Assembly (NCBI GenBank): GCA_021805485.1
Contig: JAJZFF010000365.1
Span: forward strand, 1 to 13,355
Source: Pseudomonadota bacterium
GTDB lineage: Bacteria > Pseudomonadota > Alphaproteobacteria > Acetobacterales > Acetobacteraceae
Length of the DNA stretch: 13,355 bases
Direction: 5' to 3'
The notes beneath the pieces are model-generated. The model was not told where the DNA came from. It saw only the letters and a program-made list of their open reading frames with translations, and did no database searches. Made by a program: the position numbers and the translations under genes. Shown in pieces: positions 1 to 7,853 of this stretch (positions within the stretch are counted from its first letter, which is position 1; each line of letters begins with the position of its first letter).

Positions 1-963
1 GAATATTTCGGCGTGCGGCAGGCCGATGTCTATGACACGATCCAGGACCTCTTCGGCGGCATGAAGGTCGGCTATTCCTATCGCGGCGAGAACCGGCTGC
101 CGATCGAGATCGCGATCGGCCTGCCCAACCACGCGCTCGACTGGAGCCAGCAACTGGCGGACACGCCGGTGCCGGCCAATGCGGTGCCGGCGGACAAGTC
201 GGTCGTCGAACTCGGGCAGGTGGTGCACGTGACGCGCACGGAGGGATCGCGCGTGCTCTACCGGCGCGACGGGCATTTCGCCGACATGGTCACCGCCGAG
301 CTGGACGGGAAGTTCGAGGCGCCGATCTATGCGATGTTCGCGGTGGACAAGCTGATCAACCAGCATGACTGGGGCAAGCTGCCGAAGCCGACAATCAGCT
401 TCCGCGGCCAGCCGGCGAGCGAGGCGCACCCGACCCTGCTGTGGGACGGCGAGTGGGAGATCACCTATGTCACGTTCCGCGACATGGGGGCGGCGTTCCT
501 CGTCGCGCTGCTCGGCATCTACGTGCTGGTGGTCGCGCAGTTCCGCAGCTTCAAGGTGCCGCTGCTGGTGCTCACCCCGGTGCCGCTGACGCTGATCGGC
601 ATCATGCCCGGGCACTGGCTGCTGCACGCGCAGTTCACCGCCACCTCGATGATCGGCTTCATCGCGCTGGCCGGCATCATCGTGCGGAACTCGATCCTGC
701 TGGTGGACTTCATCCGCCACGGCGCGCGGCCGGGGCTGACGCTGCGCGAGGTGCTGCTGGAGGCCGGCGCCATCCGCTTCCGGCCGATCCTGCTGACCGC
801 GCTCGCGGCAATGATCGGCGCATCGACGATCCTGCTCGACCCGATCTTCCAGGGCCTGGCGATCTCGCTGCTGTTCGGCCTTGCCTCGTCCACCCTGCTG
901 ACGGTGCTGGTGATCCCGGCGATCTACGTGGTGCTGCGCGACCCGGACCGGATCGTTTCCTGA
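1..963 (+). CDS. RND-family efflux permease, C-terminal part (5'-truncated by window edge)
   Basis: This is the last 320 residues of an inner-membrane RND transporter, which uses the proton gradient to export drugs or metals through a periplasmic adaptor and outer-membrane channel. The frame is open from base 1, so the gene starts upstream. Residues about 5-155 of the visible part form a soluble periplasmic (porter) region. From about 160 come the last hydrophobic helices, with a typical RND stretch GIIVRNSILLVDFI followed by a loop with RPGLTLREVLLEAG and FRPILLTAL. The protein ends in IPAIYVVLRDPDR and a TGA. The proton-relay aspartates of TM4 would lie outside the window, so substrate class cannot be told. 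A strong hairpin follows about 20 bases after the stop, separating it from the next operon. Family call is firm; drug versus metal exporter is open. Confidence 0.9.
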   Translation, partial: EYFGVRQADVYDTIQDLFGGMKVGYSYRGENRLPIEIAIGLPNHALDWSQQLADTPVPANAVPADKSVVELGQVVHVTRTEGSRVLYRRDGHFADMVTAELDGKFEAPIYAMFAVDKLINQHDWGKLPKPTISFRGQPASEAHPTLLWDGEWEITYVTFRDMGAAFLVALLGIYVLVVAQFRSFKVPLLVLTPVPLTLIGIMPGHWLLHAQFTATSMIGFIALAGIIVRNSILLVDFIRHGARPGLTLREVLLEAGAIRFRPILLTALAAMIGASTILLDPIFQGLAISLLFGLASSTLLTVLVIPAIYVVLRDPDRIVS

Positions 964-980
964 CCCGGCCCTGACCCCGC

Positions 981-1010
981 CGCCCGGCACGCACGGCTGC
1001 GTGCCGGGCG
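981..1010 (+). terminator. Perfect 13-bp hairpin after the RND gene
   Basis: Arms 981-993 and 998-1010 are exact reverse complements (CGCCCGGCACGCA / TGCGTGCCGGGCG) around the 4-base loop CGGC. The arm is very G+C rich. The following bases (CATTCCTGCTCC) have no real T-run, so this is a terminator-like stem, perhaps Rho-assisted, rather than a textbook intrinsic terminator. It sits between the RND stop and the promoter region of the Ehr operon. Confidence 0.65.
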
Positions 1011-1039
1011 CATTCCTGCTCCGAGCAAAATGCGAATCG

Positions 1040-1094
1040 GCATGGCCTGTCGATTATTTATGATGCCTGAAACGCAGGAGATGATGTTTCAGAC
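1040..1094 (+). promoter_or_regulatory. Putative promoter and leader of the Ehr operon
   Basis: The only A+T-rich patch of the 131-base gap is at about 1051-1066 and contains TATGAT (1059-1064), a good -10 candidate. No convincing -35 is seen 16-18 bases upstream. An AGGAG-like ribosome site (1076-1080) directly precedes ATGATG at 1081. Read from 1081 this gives a 5-codon peptide (MMFQT) whose TGA (1096-1098) overlaps the ATG of the Xre gene at 1095. This could be a tiny coupled leader, or the ribosome site may simply serve 1095 with long spacing. Confidence 0.4.
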
Positions 1095-1349
1095 ATGATT
1101 TCTTCCGGCCAGTTGAAGGCGGCGCGCGCCCTGCTCGGCATCGACCAGCGGGATCTGGCGGAATTGTCCGGCCTGTCGCTGCCGACCATCCAGCGGATGG
1201 AGGCGAGCGAGGGGGTGATCCGCGGCAATGTCGATTCGCTGATGAAGCTGCTGGACGCGCTGGACCGGGCGGGGATCGTGGTGATCCGGCCGGGCGATGT
1301 TTCGGATGCCAGCGGCGGGCGCGGCGTGCGCCTCAAGAGCGGGACGTGA
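1095..1349 (+). CDS. Small Xre/Cro-type helix-turn-helix protein, first gene of the Ehr operon
   Basis: An 84-residue protein made of one helix-turn-helix domain. Residues about 6-40 fit the Xre fold: the LKAARALLGIDQRDLAELSG stretch holds helices 1 and 2, and LSLPTIQRMEASEG holds the recognition helix. A further helix (NVDSLMKLLDAL) and a basic tail follow. Such proteins bind operator DNA as dimers. ATG at 1095 is chosen because the fold begins within a few residues of it. Its stop TGA (1347-1349) overlaps the GTG start of hyfB at 1346, so the two are probably translationally coupled and the protein belongs to the operon. Autoregulation of the Ehr operon is a reasonable inference. No palindromic operator is obvious in the gap upstream. 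The family is clear; target and signal are unknown. Confidence 0.85.
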   Translation: MISSGQLKAARALLGIDQRDLAELSGLSLPTIQRMEASEGVIRGNVDSLMKLLDALDRAGIVVIRPGDVSDASGGRGVRLKSGT

Positions 1350-3243
1350 CGGCGGCACTGCTGCTCTGCGCCCTGGCCTGGCTCGCGCTCGGCGCGGCCG
1401 GCGCAGCACTTTCCCGCCGCGATGCCGGGCGCATCGTGGTCTATGGCGGGTCGCTCGCCGTGTCCCTGATCGCGCTTGGCGTGGCCTTCGCATCGCTTGG
1501 CGGCGGAGCGCCAGGCATCACCCTGCCGCTCGGCCTGCCGGGAATCGGCATGCGGTTCGCCGTCGATCCGCTGTCGGCCGCGTTCCTCGTGCTGGTCGAT
1601 CTCGGCGGTGCGGCCGCCAGCCTGTATGCGCTCGGCTACGGGCGACACGAGGCGGAGCCCTGGCGGGTGCTGCCCTTCTACCCGGTGTTCCTCGCGGCGA
1701 TGAACCTCGTGGTGATCGCCGCCGACGCCTACGGGTTCCTGCTGTTCTGGGAGTTGATGTCGCTCGCCTCCTGGGCGCTGGTGATGGCGGACCATACGCG
1801 GGCGGAGACGAGGCTGGCGGGGTTCGTCTATCTGTTGATGGCGAGCGCGGGCACGCTGATGCTGCTGCTCGCCTTCGGCCTGCTCGCGGGACCGCACGGG
1901 GCATACGGATTCGCCTCCATCGCGGCGGCGTACCGGGCGCAATGGACAGGGGCGGTCGCGATGCTGCTGGCGCTGCTCGGCGCCGGCTCCAAGGCGGGGC
2001 TAATGCCGCTGCATGTCTGGCTGCCGCGCGCGCATCCCGCCGCACCGAGCCATGTCTCGGCGCTGATGAGCGGGGTGATGACGAAGGTGGCGGTCTACGC
2101 CTTCATCCGCATCGCCTTCGATCTCGCCGGCCCGGCCGCCTGGTGGTGGGGGCTCGTGGTGCTGGCGGCAGGCGCCGTTTCCGCCGTGCTCGGCGTGCTG
2201 CAGGCGCTGCTGGAAGACGATGTGAAGACCGTGCTCGCCTACAGCACGATCGAGAATATCGGACTGATCTTCGCCGGGCTCGGCCTCGCCCTCGCCTTCC
2301 GGGCCGACGGCCTGGCGCTGGCCGCGAGCCTCGCGCTCACCGCCGCGCTGTTCCACGCCTTCAACCACATGCTGTTCAAAAGCACGTTGTTCTTCGGCGC
2401 CGGCGCGATCCAGCACGGCGCCGGCACCCGGCGGCTTTCGGACCTTGGCGGGCTGATCCGTCGCTGCCGCAATTCGGGCTCAAGCTCGCGGTGCCGGCGG
2501 CGGGCGCGCTGCTGGCGCTGGCCGCGGCCTTTGCCAGCGCCTGTCTCGTCCGGCTCTACGGCATGGCCTATCTCGGCCGGCCGCGCAGCGCGGCCGCTGC
2601 AAGCGCGCATGAGGCCGACGGGATCTCGCGCGCCGCGATGATCGGGCTCGCTTCACTCTGCCTCGTGTTCGGGCTGATGCCGGCGCTGGTGCTCGGCCAT
2701 CTTGCGCCGGTGGCAAGGGAACTGGTCGGGATATCGCTGCCGGGGCGGCCGGGCTGGAGCGCGCTCACCCTGCTGCCGGTGCCGGCGCGGCAGAGTTCCT
2801 ACGATCCGCTGCTGATCGCGCTGTTCATCGCGCTGACCGGCAGCCTCGCGGCGCTGGGGCTGCACCGCTTCGGCTCGCGCGCCCTGCGCCGGGCGGTGCC
2901 CTGGGGATGCGGCTTTCTCACCGAGGGCAGGGCGGCGCTGCCGGCGGGGACGCAATATTCGCCCGCGGGATTCAGCCAGCCGATCCGCCGCGTGTTCGCC
3001 ACATCGCTGTTCCGCGCCCGCGACGAGGTGGCGATGCCACCGCCGGGGATGGCCGCGCCGGCGCGCTTCGCCAGCCGCATCACCGATCCGGCGTGGGATG
3101 GCGGCGCGCTGGCGCTCGCCGCACTGGTCAACCGCGCCGCCGACCGCGCCAACCGGCTGCAGTTCCTGACCATACGGCGCTATCTCGCGATGGTGTTCGT
3201 GACGCTGCTGATCCTGCTCGCGACGGTGGCGTTATGGGCCTGA
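1346..3243 (+). CDS. hyfB: HyfB/NuoL-type antiporter-like membrane subunit of the Ehr complex, with frame break and internal deletion
   Basis: A proton-translocating, Mrp/NuoL-like inner-membrane subunit. The first part reads from GTG 1346, with conserved E136 (FWELMSL), K216 (GSKAGLMPLHVWLPRAHP), LLEDDVKTVLAYSTIENIG, and K345 in HAFNHMLFKS. These are the charged residues of the membrane proton path. At about 2458-2466 the reading moves to another frame and continues as PSLPQFGLKLAVPAAGALLA through to TGA 3241-3243. Homologues as I remember them have about 38 more residues here, a membrane helix with an ALPPLNGFVSEW-like motif. So roughly 115 bp seem to be missing. The total span (1898 bp) is not a multiple of three. 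As written, the first frame ends at 2641 (431 residues). No duplication is present in this gene. The deletion may be an assembly fault or a true lesion. Family call is firm. Confidence 0.85.
2450..2470 (+). other. Deletion junction / frameshift inside hyfB
   Basis: Upstream codons end ...GGLIRR in one frame (2444-2464); downstream codons begin PSLPQFGLK in another (from 2458). The two homologous stretches overlap at CCGTCGCTGCCG, so the breakpoint lies at about 2458-2466, where short shared sequence could have joined them. The missing segment is estimated from remembered family members, at about 38 codons plus one base. Confidence 0.65.
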
Positions 3244-4190
3244 TCGTGCATCTTGCCCTGCAGGCGCTGGAAATGGCGATCGCGCTGGCGGCGGCGCCGC
3301 TGCTCACCGGCTTCGTGCGCAAGGTCAAGGCGCGGTTGCAGCGCCGCGCCGGGCCGCCGCTGCTGCAAGTTTATCGCGATCTCGCCCGGCTGGTGGCGAA
3401 GGAGGCGGTGGTGCCCGAGGCGTCATCGTGGCTGTTCCGCGTCTCCCCTTACGTGATCTTCGCCGCCACCTGGGTCGCCGCGGCGCTGGTGCCGGAATTC
3501 GCGACCAATCTGCAATTCTCCTGGTCGGGCGACCTGATCGTGATCGCAGCCCTGCTCGGCAGCGCCCGCTTCTTCCAGATGCTGGCGGCGCTTGATTCCG
3601 GCACCGCCTTCGGCGGCATCGGCGCGAGCCGGGAGGCGATGCTCGCCTCGCTCGCCGAGCCGGCGATGCTGATGATCGTCTTCACCGTCGCGCTCGTCGC
3701 CGGCACCAGCCAGCTCTCGGCGATCGCCACCTTCATGCATTCCGGCGCCGAGGGGCTCAGGCTGTCGCTCGCGCTCGGCCTGGTCGCGCTGGTGATGGTG
3801 GGGCTGACCGAGACCGGGCGCTTCCCGGTCGACAATCCGGCGACGCATCTCGAACTGACCATGGTGCACGAGGCGATGGTGCTGGAATATTCCGGCCGGC
3901 ACCTGGCACTGATCGAGCTGGCCGGGGCGATGCGGCTGCTGCTCTACATGTCGCTGATCGCCTGCATCTTCGCGCCGTTCGGCATCGCGCCGCCGGGGGC
4001 CGGGCCCGCTTCCCTCGCGCTCGGGCTTCTGAGCTATGCCGGCAAGCTCGGCGCCGGCGCGGTGGCGCTGGCCGGGTTCGAGACGACGATCGCCAAGATG
4101 CGGGTCTTCCGGATTCCGAATTTCGTCGGCGCAGCACTGATGCTCGGCCTGCTCGGCACGCTGCTGTTGTTCATGTCGGCCTCGCTATGA
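3234..4190 (+). CDS. hyfC: HyfC/HycD (NuoH-type) membrane anchor subunit of the Ehr complex
   Basis: A 318-residue integral membrane protein of the NuoH/HycD family, the subunit that links the soluble redox arm to the membrane pump modules. Diagnostic stretches are RRAGPPLLQVYRDLARL near residue 35-55, GIGASREAMLASLAEPAM near 127-145, and ETGRFPVDNPATHLELTM starting at E193, followed by HEAMVLEYSG. These correspond to the charged loops of NuoH near the quinone and coupling site. About eight hydrophobic segments are visible. ATG 3234 overlaps the hyfB stop by ten bases, fits the family N-terminus, and is preferred over upstream starts, which would only read the hyfB shadow. Its TGA overlaps the ATG of hyfE (ATGA at 4187). 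The gene is intact and of usual length. Confidence 0.92.
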   Translation: MGLIVHLALQALEMAIALAAAPLLTGFVRKVKARLQRRAGPPLLQVYRDLARLVAKEAVVPEASSWLFRVSPYVIFAATWVAAALVPEFATNLQFSWSGDLIVIAALLGSARFFQMLAALDSGTAFGGIGASREAMLASLAEPAMLMIVFTVALVAGTSQLSAIATFMHSGAEGLRLSLALGLVALVMVGLTETGRFPVDNPATHLELTMVHEAMVLEYSGRHLALIELAGAMRLLLYMSLIACIFAPFGIAPPGAGPASLALGLLSYAGKLGAGAVALAGFETTIAKMRVFRIPNFVGAALMLGLLGTLLLFMSASL

Positions 4191-4876
4191 CCCTGATGCT
4201 CGCCCCCTTTACGCCCGGCGCAACCGCCTTCGGCCTTGCCCATGTGCTCGCCGGCGCGCTGGTGCTGGTCAGCCTGATGATGCTGTATCAGGACCGGCTG
4301 CCGGCGCTGGTCAATGTGCTGGCGCTGCACGCCGCCCTGCTCGGTGTGGCGGTCGGCTGGCAGGCCTGGCTGCAGCGGGCGCCGGAACTCTACATCACCG
4401 CGGCGATCGCGATCGGGTTCAAGGCGGTGGCGATCCCGCTCGCGCTGCACCGCATCATCGAGCGGCTCGACATCCATCGCGAGGTCGAGACGGTGGGCGG
4501 GATCAGCCTGACGATGCTGGCCGGGATCGGGCTCGTCGCGCTGTCGCTGCTGGTGATGCTGCGCACCGCCGCCCAGGCCAACGCGCTGGCGCGGGAGGAT
4601 CTGGCTCTCGCGCTGTCGGTCATCCTGATCGGCATGCTGATGATGGTGACGCGGCGCAACGCGGTGAGCCAGATCGCGGGATTCATGATGCTGGAGAACG
4701 GGCTGATCCTCGCCGCCGCGGGGGCGCAGGGCATGCCGCTGGTGGTGGAGATCAGCGTCGCCTTCTCGATCCTGATCGCCTTCATCGTGATCGGCGTGTT
4801 TCTCTTCCGCATCCGCGAGCGGTTCGACACGGTGGACAGCGCCGCACTGGACGCGTTCCGCGGAGAGCTGCGATGA
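4187..4876 (+). CDS. hyfE: HyfE-type (NuoK/MrpC-related) membrane subunit of the Ehr complex
   Basis: A 229-residue, highly hydrophobic protein with about six or seven membrane segments. The second half carries the NuoK-like signature ILIGMLMMVTRRNAVSQIAG followed by FMMLENGLILAA, with the glutamate in the membrane segment as in NuoK/MrpC. The first half is a HyfE-type extension (LYITAAIAIGFKAVAIPLAL, then the charged loop HRIIERLDIHREVE). It sits between HyfC and HyfF, as in hydrogenase-4-type complexes, and takes part in the proton path. Start and stop both overlap neighbours by ATGA (4187 and 4873), so translation is probably coupled. Intact and usual length. Confidence 0.9.
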   Translation: MTLMLAPFTPGATAFGLAHVLAGALVLVSLMMLYQDRLPALVNVLALHAALLGVAVGWQAWLQRAPELYITAAIAIGFKAVAIPLALHRIIERLDIHREVETVGGISLTMLAGIGLVALSLLVMLRTAAQANALAREDLALALSVILIGMLMMVTRRNAVSQIAGFMMLENGLILAAAGAQGMPLVVEISVAFSILIAFIVIGVFLFRIRERFDTVDSAALDAFRGELR

Positions 4877-6321
4877 CGGGCGCTGCCTTCGCCGCGGTGA
4901 TCGCCACCCTCGCCATTCCGGCCGGTGCCATGCTGCTGCTCGCCTTCGTGCCGTCGTGGCGGCTGGCGGCGCGGCTGAACGCGCTGGCGAGTTGCGCGAC
5001 GGTGGCCGCCGCCGCCGTGCTGCTGTTCCACCGGCCGGCGCCGGACGGGCTGTTTCTCGTGGATGGGCTGAACATCGCCTTCCTGCTGCTGAACGGGCTG
5101 GTCGGGTTCACCACCAGCCTGTTCAGCGCGAGCTATATCGGCCACGAGATCGGCACCGGCCGCCTCGCGCCGCATCACCTGCGGCTCTACCACGCGATGT
5201 ACCAGGCGATGATGCTCGGCATGAATCTCGCGCTGGTCAGCAACAATCTCGGGCTGATGTGGTTCGGCGTCGAACTCGCCACGCTGTCGACGGTGATGAT
5301 GGTGGGGATCTACCGCACCCCGGCGGCGATCGAGGCGTCGTGGAAATATCTCATCCTCGGCAGCGTCGGCATCGCGCTCGCGCTGTTCGGCACGATCCTG
5401 GTCTATCTCGCGGCCCAGCCGGCGCTCGGCGGCGGGATGAAGGCGATGCAATGGACCGGCCTGCTCCGCCATGCCGCCGCACTCGACCCGGCCCTGCTCG
5501 ATGTCGGATTCGTGTTCCTGCTGATCGGCTATGGCACCAAGGCCGGGCTGGTGCCGATGCACGCCTGGCTGCCGGACGCCCATGCCGAGGGGCCGACGCC
5601 GATTTCGGCCGTGCTGTCCGGCCTGCTGCTGAATGTGGCGCTCTATGCGCTGCTGCGCTTCAAGATCCTGCTCGCGGCGAGCCATGCCAGCATCGCCGCC
5701 GGGACGCTGATGGAGGGTTTCGGCCTCGCCACGCTGTTCTTCGCCGCGATCATGCTCTACCGGCGGCGGGACATCAAACGCCTGTTCGCCTATTCCTCGA
5801 TCGAGCACATGGGCATCATCACCTTCGCCTTCGGCATTGGCGGGCCGATCGGCAATCTCGCCGGGCTGTTGCAGATGGCGATGCACAGCCTGACCAAGTC
5901 GGCGATTTTTTTCGCGGTCGGGCATGTGGCGCAGGCCAAGGGGACGCAGAAGATCGCCGAGATCAGCGGGCTGACGGCGAGCCATCCCTTTCTCGGCTGG
6001 ACGCTCGTGGCGGGCATCGCGGCGATCGCGGGCCTGCCGCCCTTCGGCATCTTCACCTCGGAATTCCTGCTGATCACCTCGACCTTCGCCCGCGCCCCGC
6101 TGCTCGCGGTGCTGCTCGGCCTCGGCATCCTGCTTGCCTTCGGCGCGCTGCTGCTGCGGATGACCGGGCTGTGTTTCGGCGCGCCGAGCCCGGGCAACGC
6201 GCCGAGTTCCGCCGCGGCGACCCCGCTGCTGCTGCATCTCGGCCTCGTGCTTGCCGTCGGCATCGCGCTGCCGGGATTTCTGTATGACTGGTTCGCCCAT
6301 GCCGCCGCCCTGCTCGGCTGA
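4873..6321 (+). CDS. hyfF: HyfF (NuoN/NuoM-type) antiporter-like subunit of the Ehr complex
   Basis: A 482-residue inner-membrane proton-pump module with 13-14 hydrophobic segments. The expected charged residues are present: E134 in MWFGVELATLS, K223 in GYGTKAGLVPMHAWLPDAHA, the loop RRRDIKRLFAYSSIEHMGII, and K342 in MHSLTKSAIFFAVGH. A GLPPFGIFTSEFLLI segment follows (about residues 390-405). This is the region that hyfB seems to have lost, so here it serves as an internal reference. The ATGA overlap with hyfE fixes the start. Unlike hyfB and hyfG the frame is unbroken. It supplies a second pumping module, implying that the complex couples electron flow to H+ or Na+ movement. Confidence 0.93.
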   Translation: MTGAAFAAVIATLAIPAGAMLLLAFVPSWRLAARLNALASCATVAAAAVLLFHRPAPDGLFLVDGLNIAFLLLNGLVGFTTSLFSASYIGHEIGTGRLAPHHLRLYHAMYQAMMLGMNLALVSNNLGLMWFGVELATLSTVMMVGIYRTPAAIEASWKYLILGSVGIALALFGTILVYLAAQPALGGGMKAMQWTGLLRHAAALDPALLDVGFVFLLIGYGTKAGLVPMHAWLPDAHAEGPTPISAVLSGLLLNVALYALLRFKILLAASHASIAAGTLMEGFGLATLFFAAIMLYRRRDIKRLFAYSSIEHMGIITFAFGIGGPIGNLAGLLQMAMHSLTKSAIFFAVGHVAQAKGTQKIAEISGLTASHPFLGWTLVAGIAAIAGLPPFGIFTSEFLLITSTFARAPLLAVLLGLGILLAFGALLLRMTGLCFGAPSPGNAPSSAAATPLLLHLGLVLAVGIALPGFLYDWFAHAAALLG

Positions 6322-6331
6322 CGCGCCGCCG

Positions 6332-7853
6332 ATGGTCGACGCCGCCGGATGGCACGCGGCGGGTGCGGCACGGTGCGGCACTCGCTTCGGGGGAGCGCGT
6401 GCTGGTCGCGCTCTGGGCGGCGCGGGATGATGCGGGGGCGCGCGTTCATCTGGCGACACGGCGGCCCAACGGGAGCGATCTCGCGGTGATCGCCCTGCGC
6501 GCGGAGGACGGTTCCTATCCGTCGATCGGGCGGCATCATCCGGGGGCGATCCTGATGGAGCGGGCCTTGCAGGATGCGAGCGGGCTCCGCGCCGAGGGAT
6601 TGCCCGATCCGCGCCCCTGGCTCGACCATGAGCGGGACTTCGCCTTCCTGCCCGCCGAGGGCGAGGGGCTGCACCGGATACCGGTGGGGCCGATCCATGC
6701 CGGGACGATCGAGCCGGGCCATTTCCGCTTCACGGTGAACGGCGAGACGATCGTGCGGCTGGAGGCGCGGCTCGGCTACACGCACAAGGGCACGCTCGGG
6801 CTGATGCGGGGAGCGACACCGGATGCGGCGTCGCGTCTCGCCGGGCGGGTTTCGGGCGATTCGACCGTGGCCTATGCGTGGGCGTTTGCCCGCGCGGTCG
6901 AGGCGGCACTCGGGGTTGTCGTGCCGATTGCCCGCGCGGTCGAGGCGGCACTCGGGGTTGTCGTGCCGAAGCGGGCGTCAGTGCTGCGCGGGGTGATGGC
7001 CGAGCTCGAACGCCTCGCCAATCATGCCGGCGATTTCGGCGCGATTTGCAACGATGCCGGGTTCCCGCTGATCAACGCCCATGCCGGCGCGCTGCGCGAG
7101 ACGATCCTGCGCCAGGCCGAGGCCTGCTTCGGCCACCGGCTGATGATGGACCGGATCGTCCCCGGCGGGGTTGCCGCCGATTTGGTGCCGGCTTCCGCCG
7201 CTTCCCTGCTTGCCGAATTGCCGTCCTGGCGCGGGCGGTTCGAGCGACTGGTCGAACTCTATGGCAAGACCGCCTCGTTGCAGGACCGGGTGGTCGGCGC
7301 CGGAAGACTCGACCCCGACCTTGCCCGCCGCCTCGGCTGCGGCGGCTATGTCGGCCGCGCCGCTCGCCCCCGACCTTGCCCGCCGCCTCGGCTGCGGCGG
7401 CTATGTCGGCCGCGCCGCGGGGCAGGATTTCGACGCCCGGCGCGATGCGCCCTACCCGCCCTATGACCGCCATGCGCCCGACGTGCCCGCGCTTGCGGCC
7501 GGCGATGTCGATGCGCGGGTGCGGATCCGGATCGCCGAGATCCGCGCCAGCGTCGCGCTGATCGGCGAGTTGCTCGGCGATCTGCCGGAGGGCGACATTC
7601 GCGCCTCACTGCCGGAGAGCGGCGGCGAGGCGTTCGGCTGCGCGCTGGTGGAAGGGTTCAGGGGCGATGTCTTCGGGGCGATGTCTTCGCCGCGGTGCGG
7701 CTGCGCGGCGCGGTGGTGGCGGATGCGTTCCTGCGCGATCCGTCGTGGTTTTTCTGGCCGGCGCTGGAAGCGGCGATCGAGGGCAACATCGTCGCCGACT
7801 TCCCGCTCTGCAACAAGAGCTTCAACGCCGCCTATTCGGGGTGCGACCTGTAA
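6332..7853 (+). CDS. hyfG: HyfG/NuoCD-like large subunit of the Ehr complex without Ni-Fe ligands; frame broken by four short duplications
   Basis: Cytoplasmic subunit with an N-terminal NuoC-like part (YPSIGRHHPGAILMERAL, LPDPRPWLDH) fused to a NuoD/hydrogenase-large-like part (VGPIHAGTIEPGHFRFTVNG, then ETIVRLEARLGYTHKG, then FGHRLMMDRIVPGG). The Ni-Fe ligand sites are lost: the first CxxC position is S171-G-D-S174 and the DPCxxC position is D429-P-S431-W-F-F. The C-terminus NIVADFPLCNKSFNAAYSG matches this Ehr class. As written the frame is broken. Direct repeats at 6362, 6886, 7313 and 7661 add 10, 42, 55 and 14 bp. Removing them leaves exactly 1401 bp, i.e. 466 codons plus stop from ATG 6332 to TAA 7851-7853. 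Residue numbers are for that restored protein. The uncorrected long frame from GTG 6363 is an artefact of the first repeat. The TAA overlaps the hyfI ATG. Confidence 0.85.
6362..6381 (+). repeat. 10-bp exact tandem duplication near the hyfG start
   Basis: GGTGCGGCAC occurs twice back to back (6362-6371, 6372-6381). With one copy removed, ATG 6332 reads MVDAAGWHAAGALASGERVL and on into the conserved N-terminus. With both copies this frame soon stops. Confidence 0.9.
6886..6969 (+). repeat. 42-bp exact tandem duplication in hyfG (in frame)
   Basis: 6886-6927 and 6928-6969 are identical. The unit is 14 codons, so the protein gains a second ARAVEAALGVVVP block without a shift. Relatives, as remembered, carry this block once, just after the S-G-D-S site. 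Confidence 0.95.
7313..7418 (+). repeat. 51-bp direct duplication in hyfG, 4-bp spacer, frameshifting
   Basis: 7313-7363 and 7368-7418 are identical, separated by TCGC (7364-7367), period 55. Both copies encode LARRLGCGGYVGRAA, but in different frames. The protein continues correctly only from the second copy. Confidence 0.95.
7661..7688 (+). repeat. 14-bp exact tandem duplication in hyfG, frameshifting
   Basis: GGGGCGATGTCTTC is present at 7661-7674 and 7675-7688. Removing one copy joins EGFRGDVF to AAVRLRGAVVADAFLRD and restores the frame that ends at TAA 7851-7853. Confidence 0.95.

Noticed and set aside
1297..2457. 5' part of the 648-residue frame overlapping hyfB
   Set aside because: Before about 2458 this frame is an Arg/Ala-rich shadow of hyfB. 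Only its 3' part (after the junction) is real hyfB sequence.
2450..2470. Programmed ribosomal frameshift in hyfB
   Set aside because: No slippery heptamer or following stem was seen, and a conserved membrane segment is missing rather than merely out of frame.
4390..6459. 689-residue open frame on the minus strand opposite hyfE-hyfF
   Set aside because: Its product is a low-complexity mix of R, H, Q, A and G with no domain pattern. It is a shadow of GC-rich plus-strand codons, and hyfE/hyfF have full family motifs.
6886..7418. CRISPR-like or satellite repeat array
   Set aside because: Each repeat pair has its own unrelated sequence and length, no spacers of regular size, and lies inside coding sequence.
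6332..7853. True [NiFe] hydrogenase large subunit
   Set aside because: Both cysteine ligand pairs are absent (S-G-D-S, D-P-S) and no maturation genes are seen.
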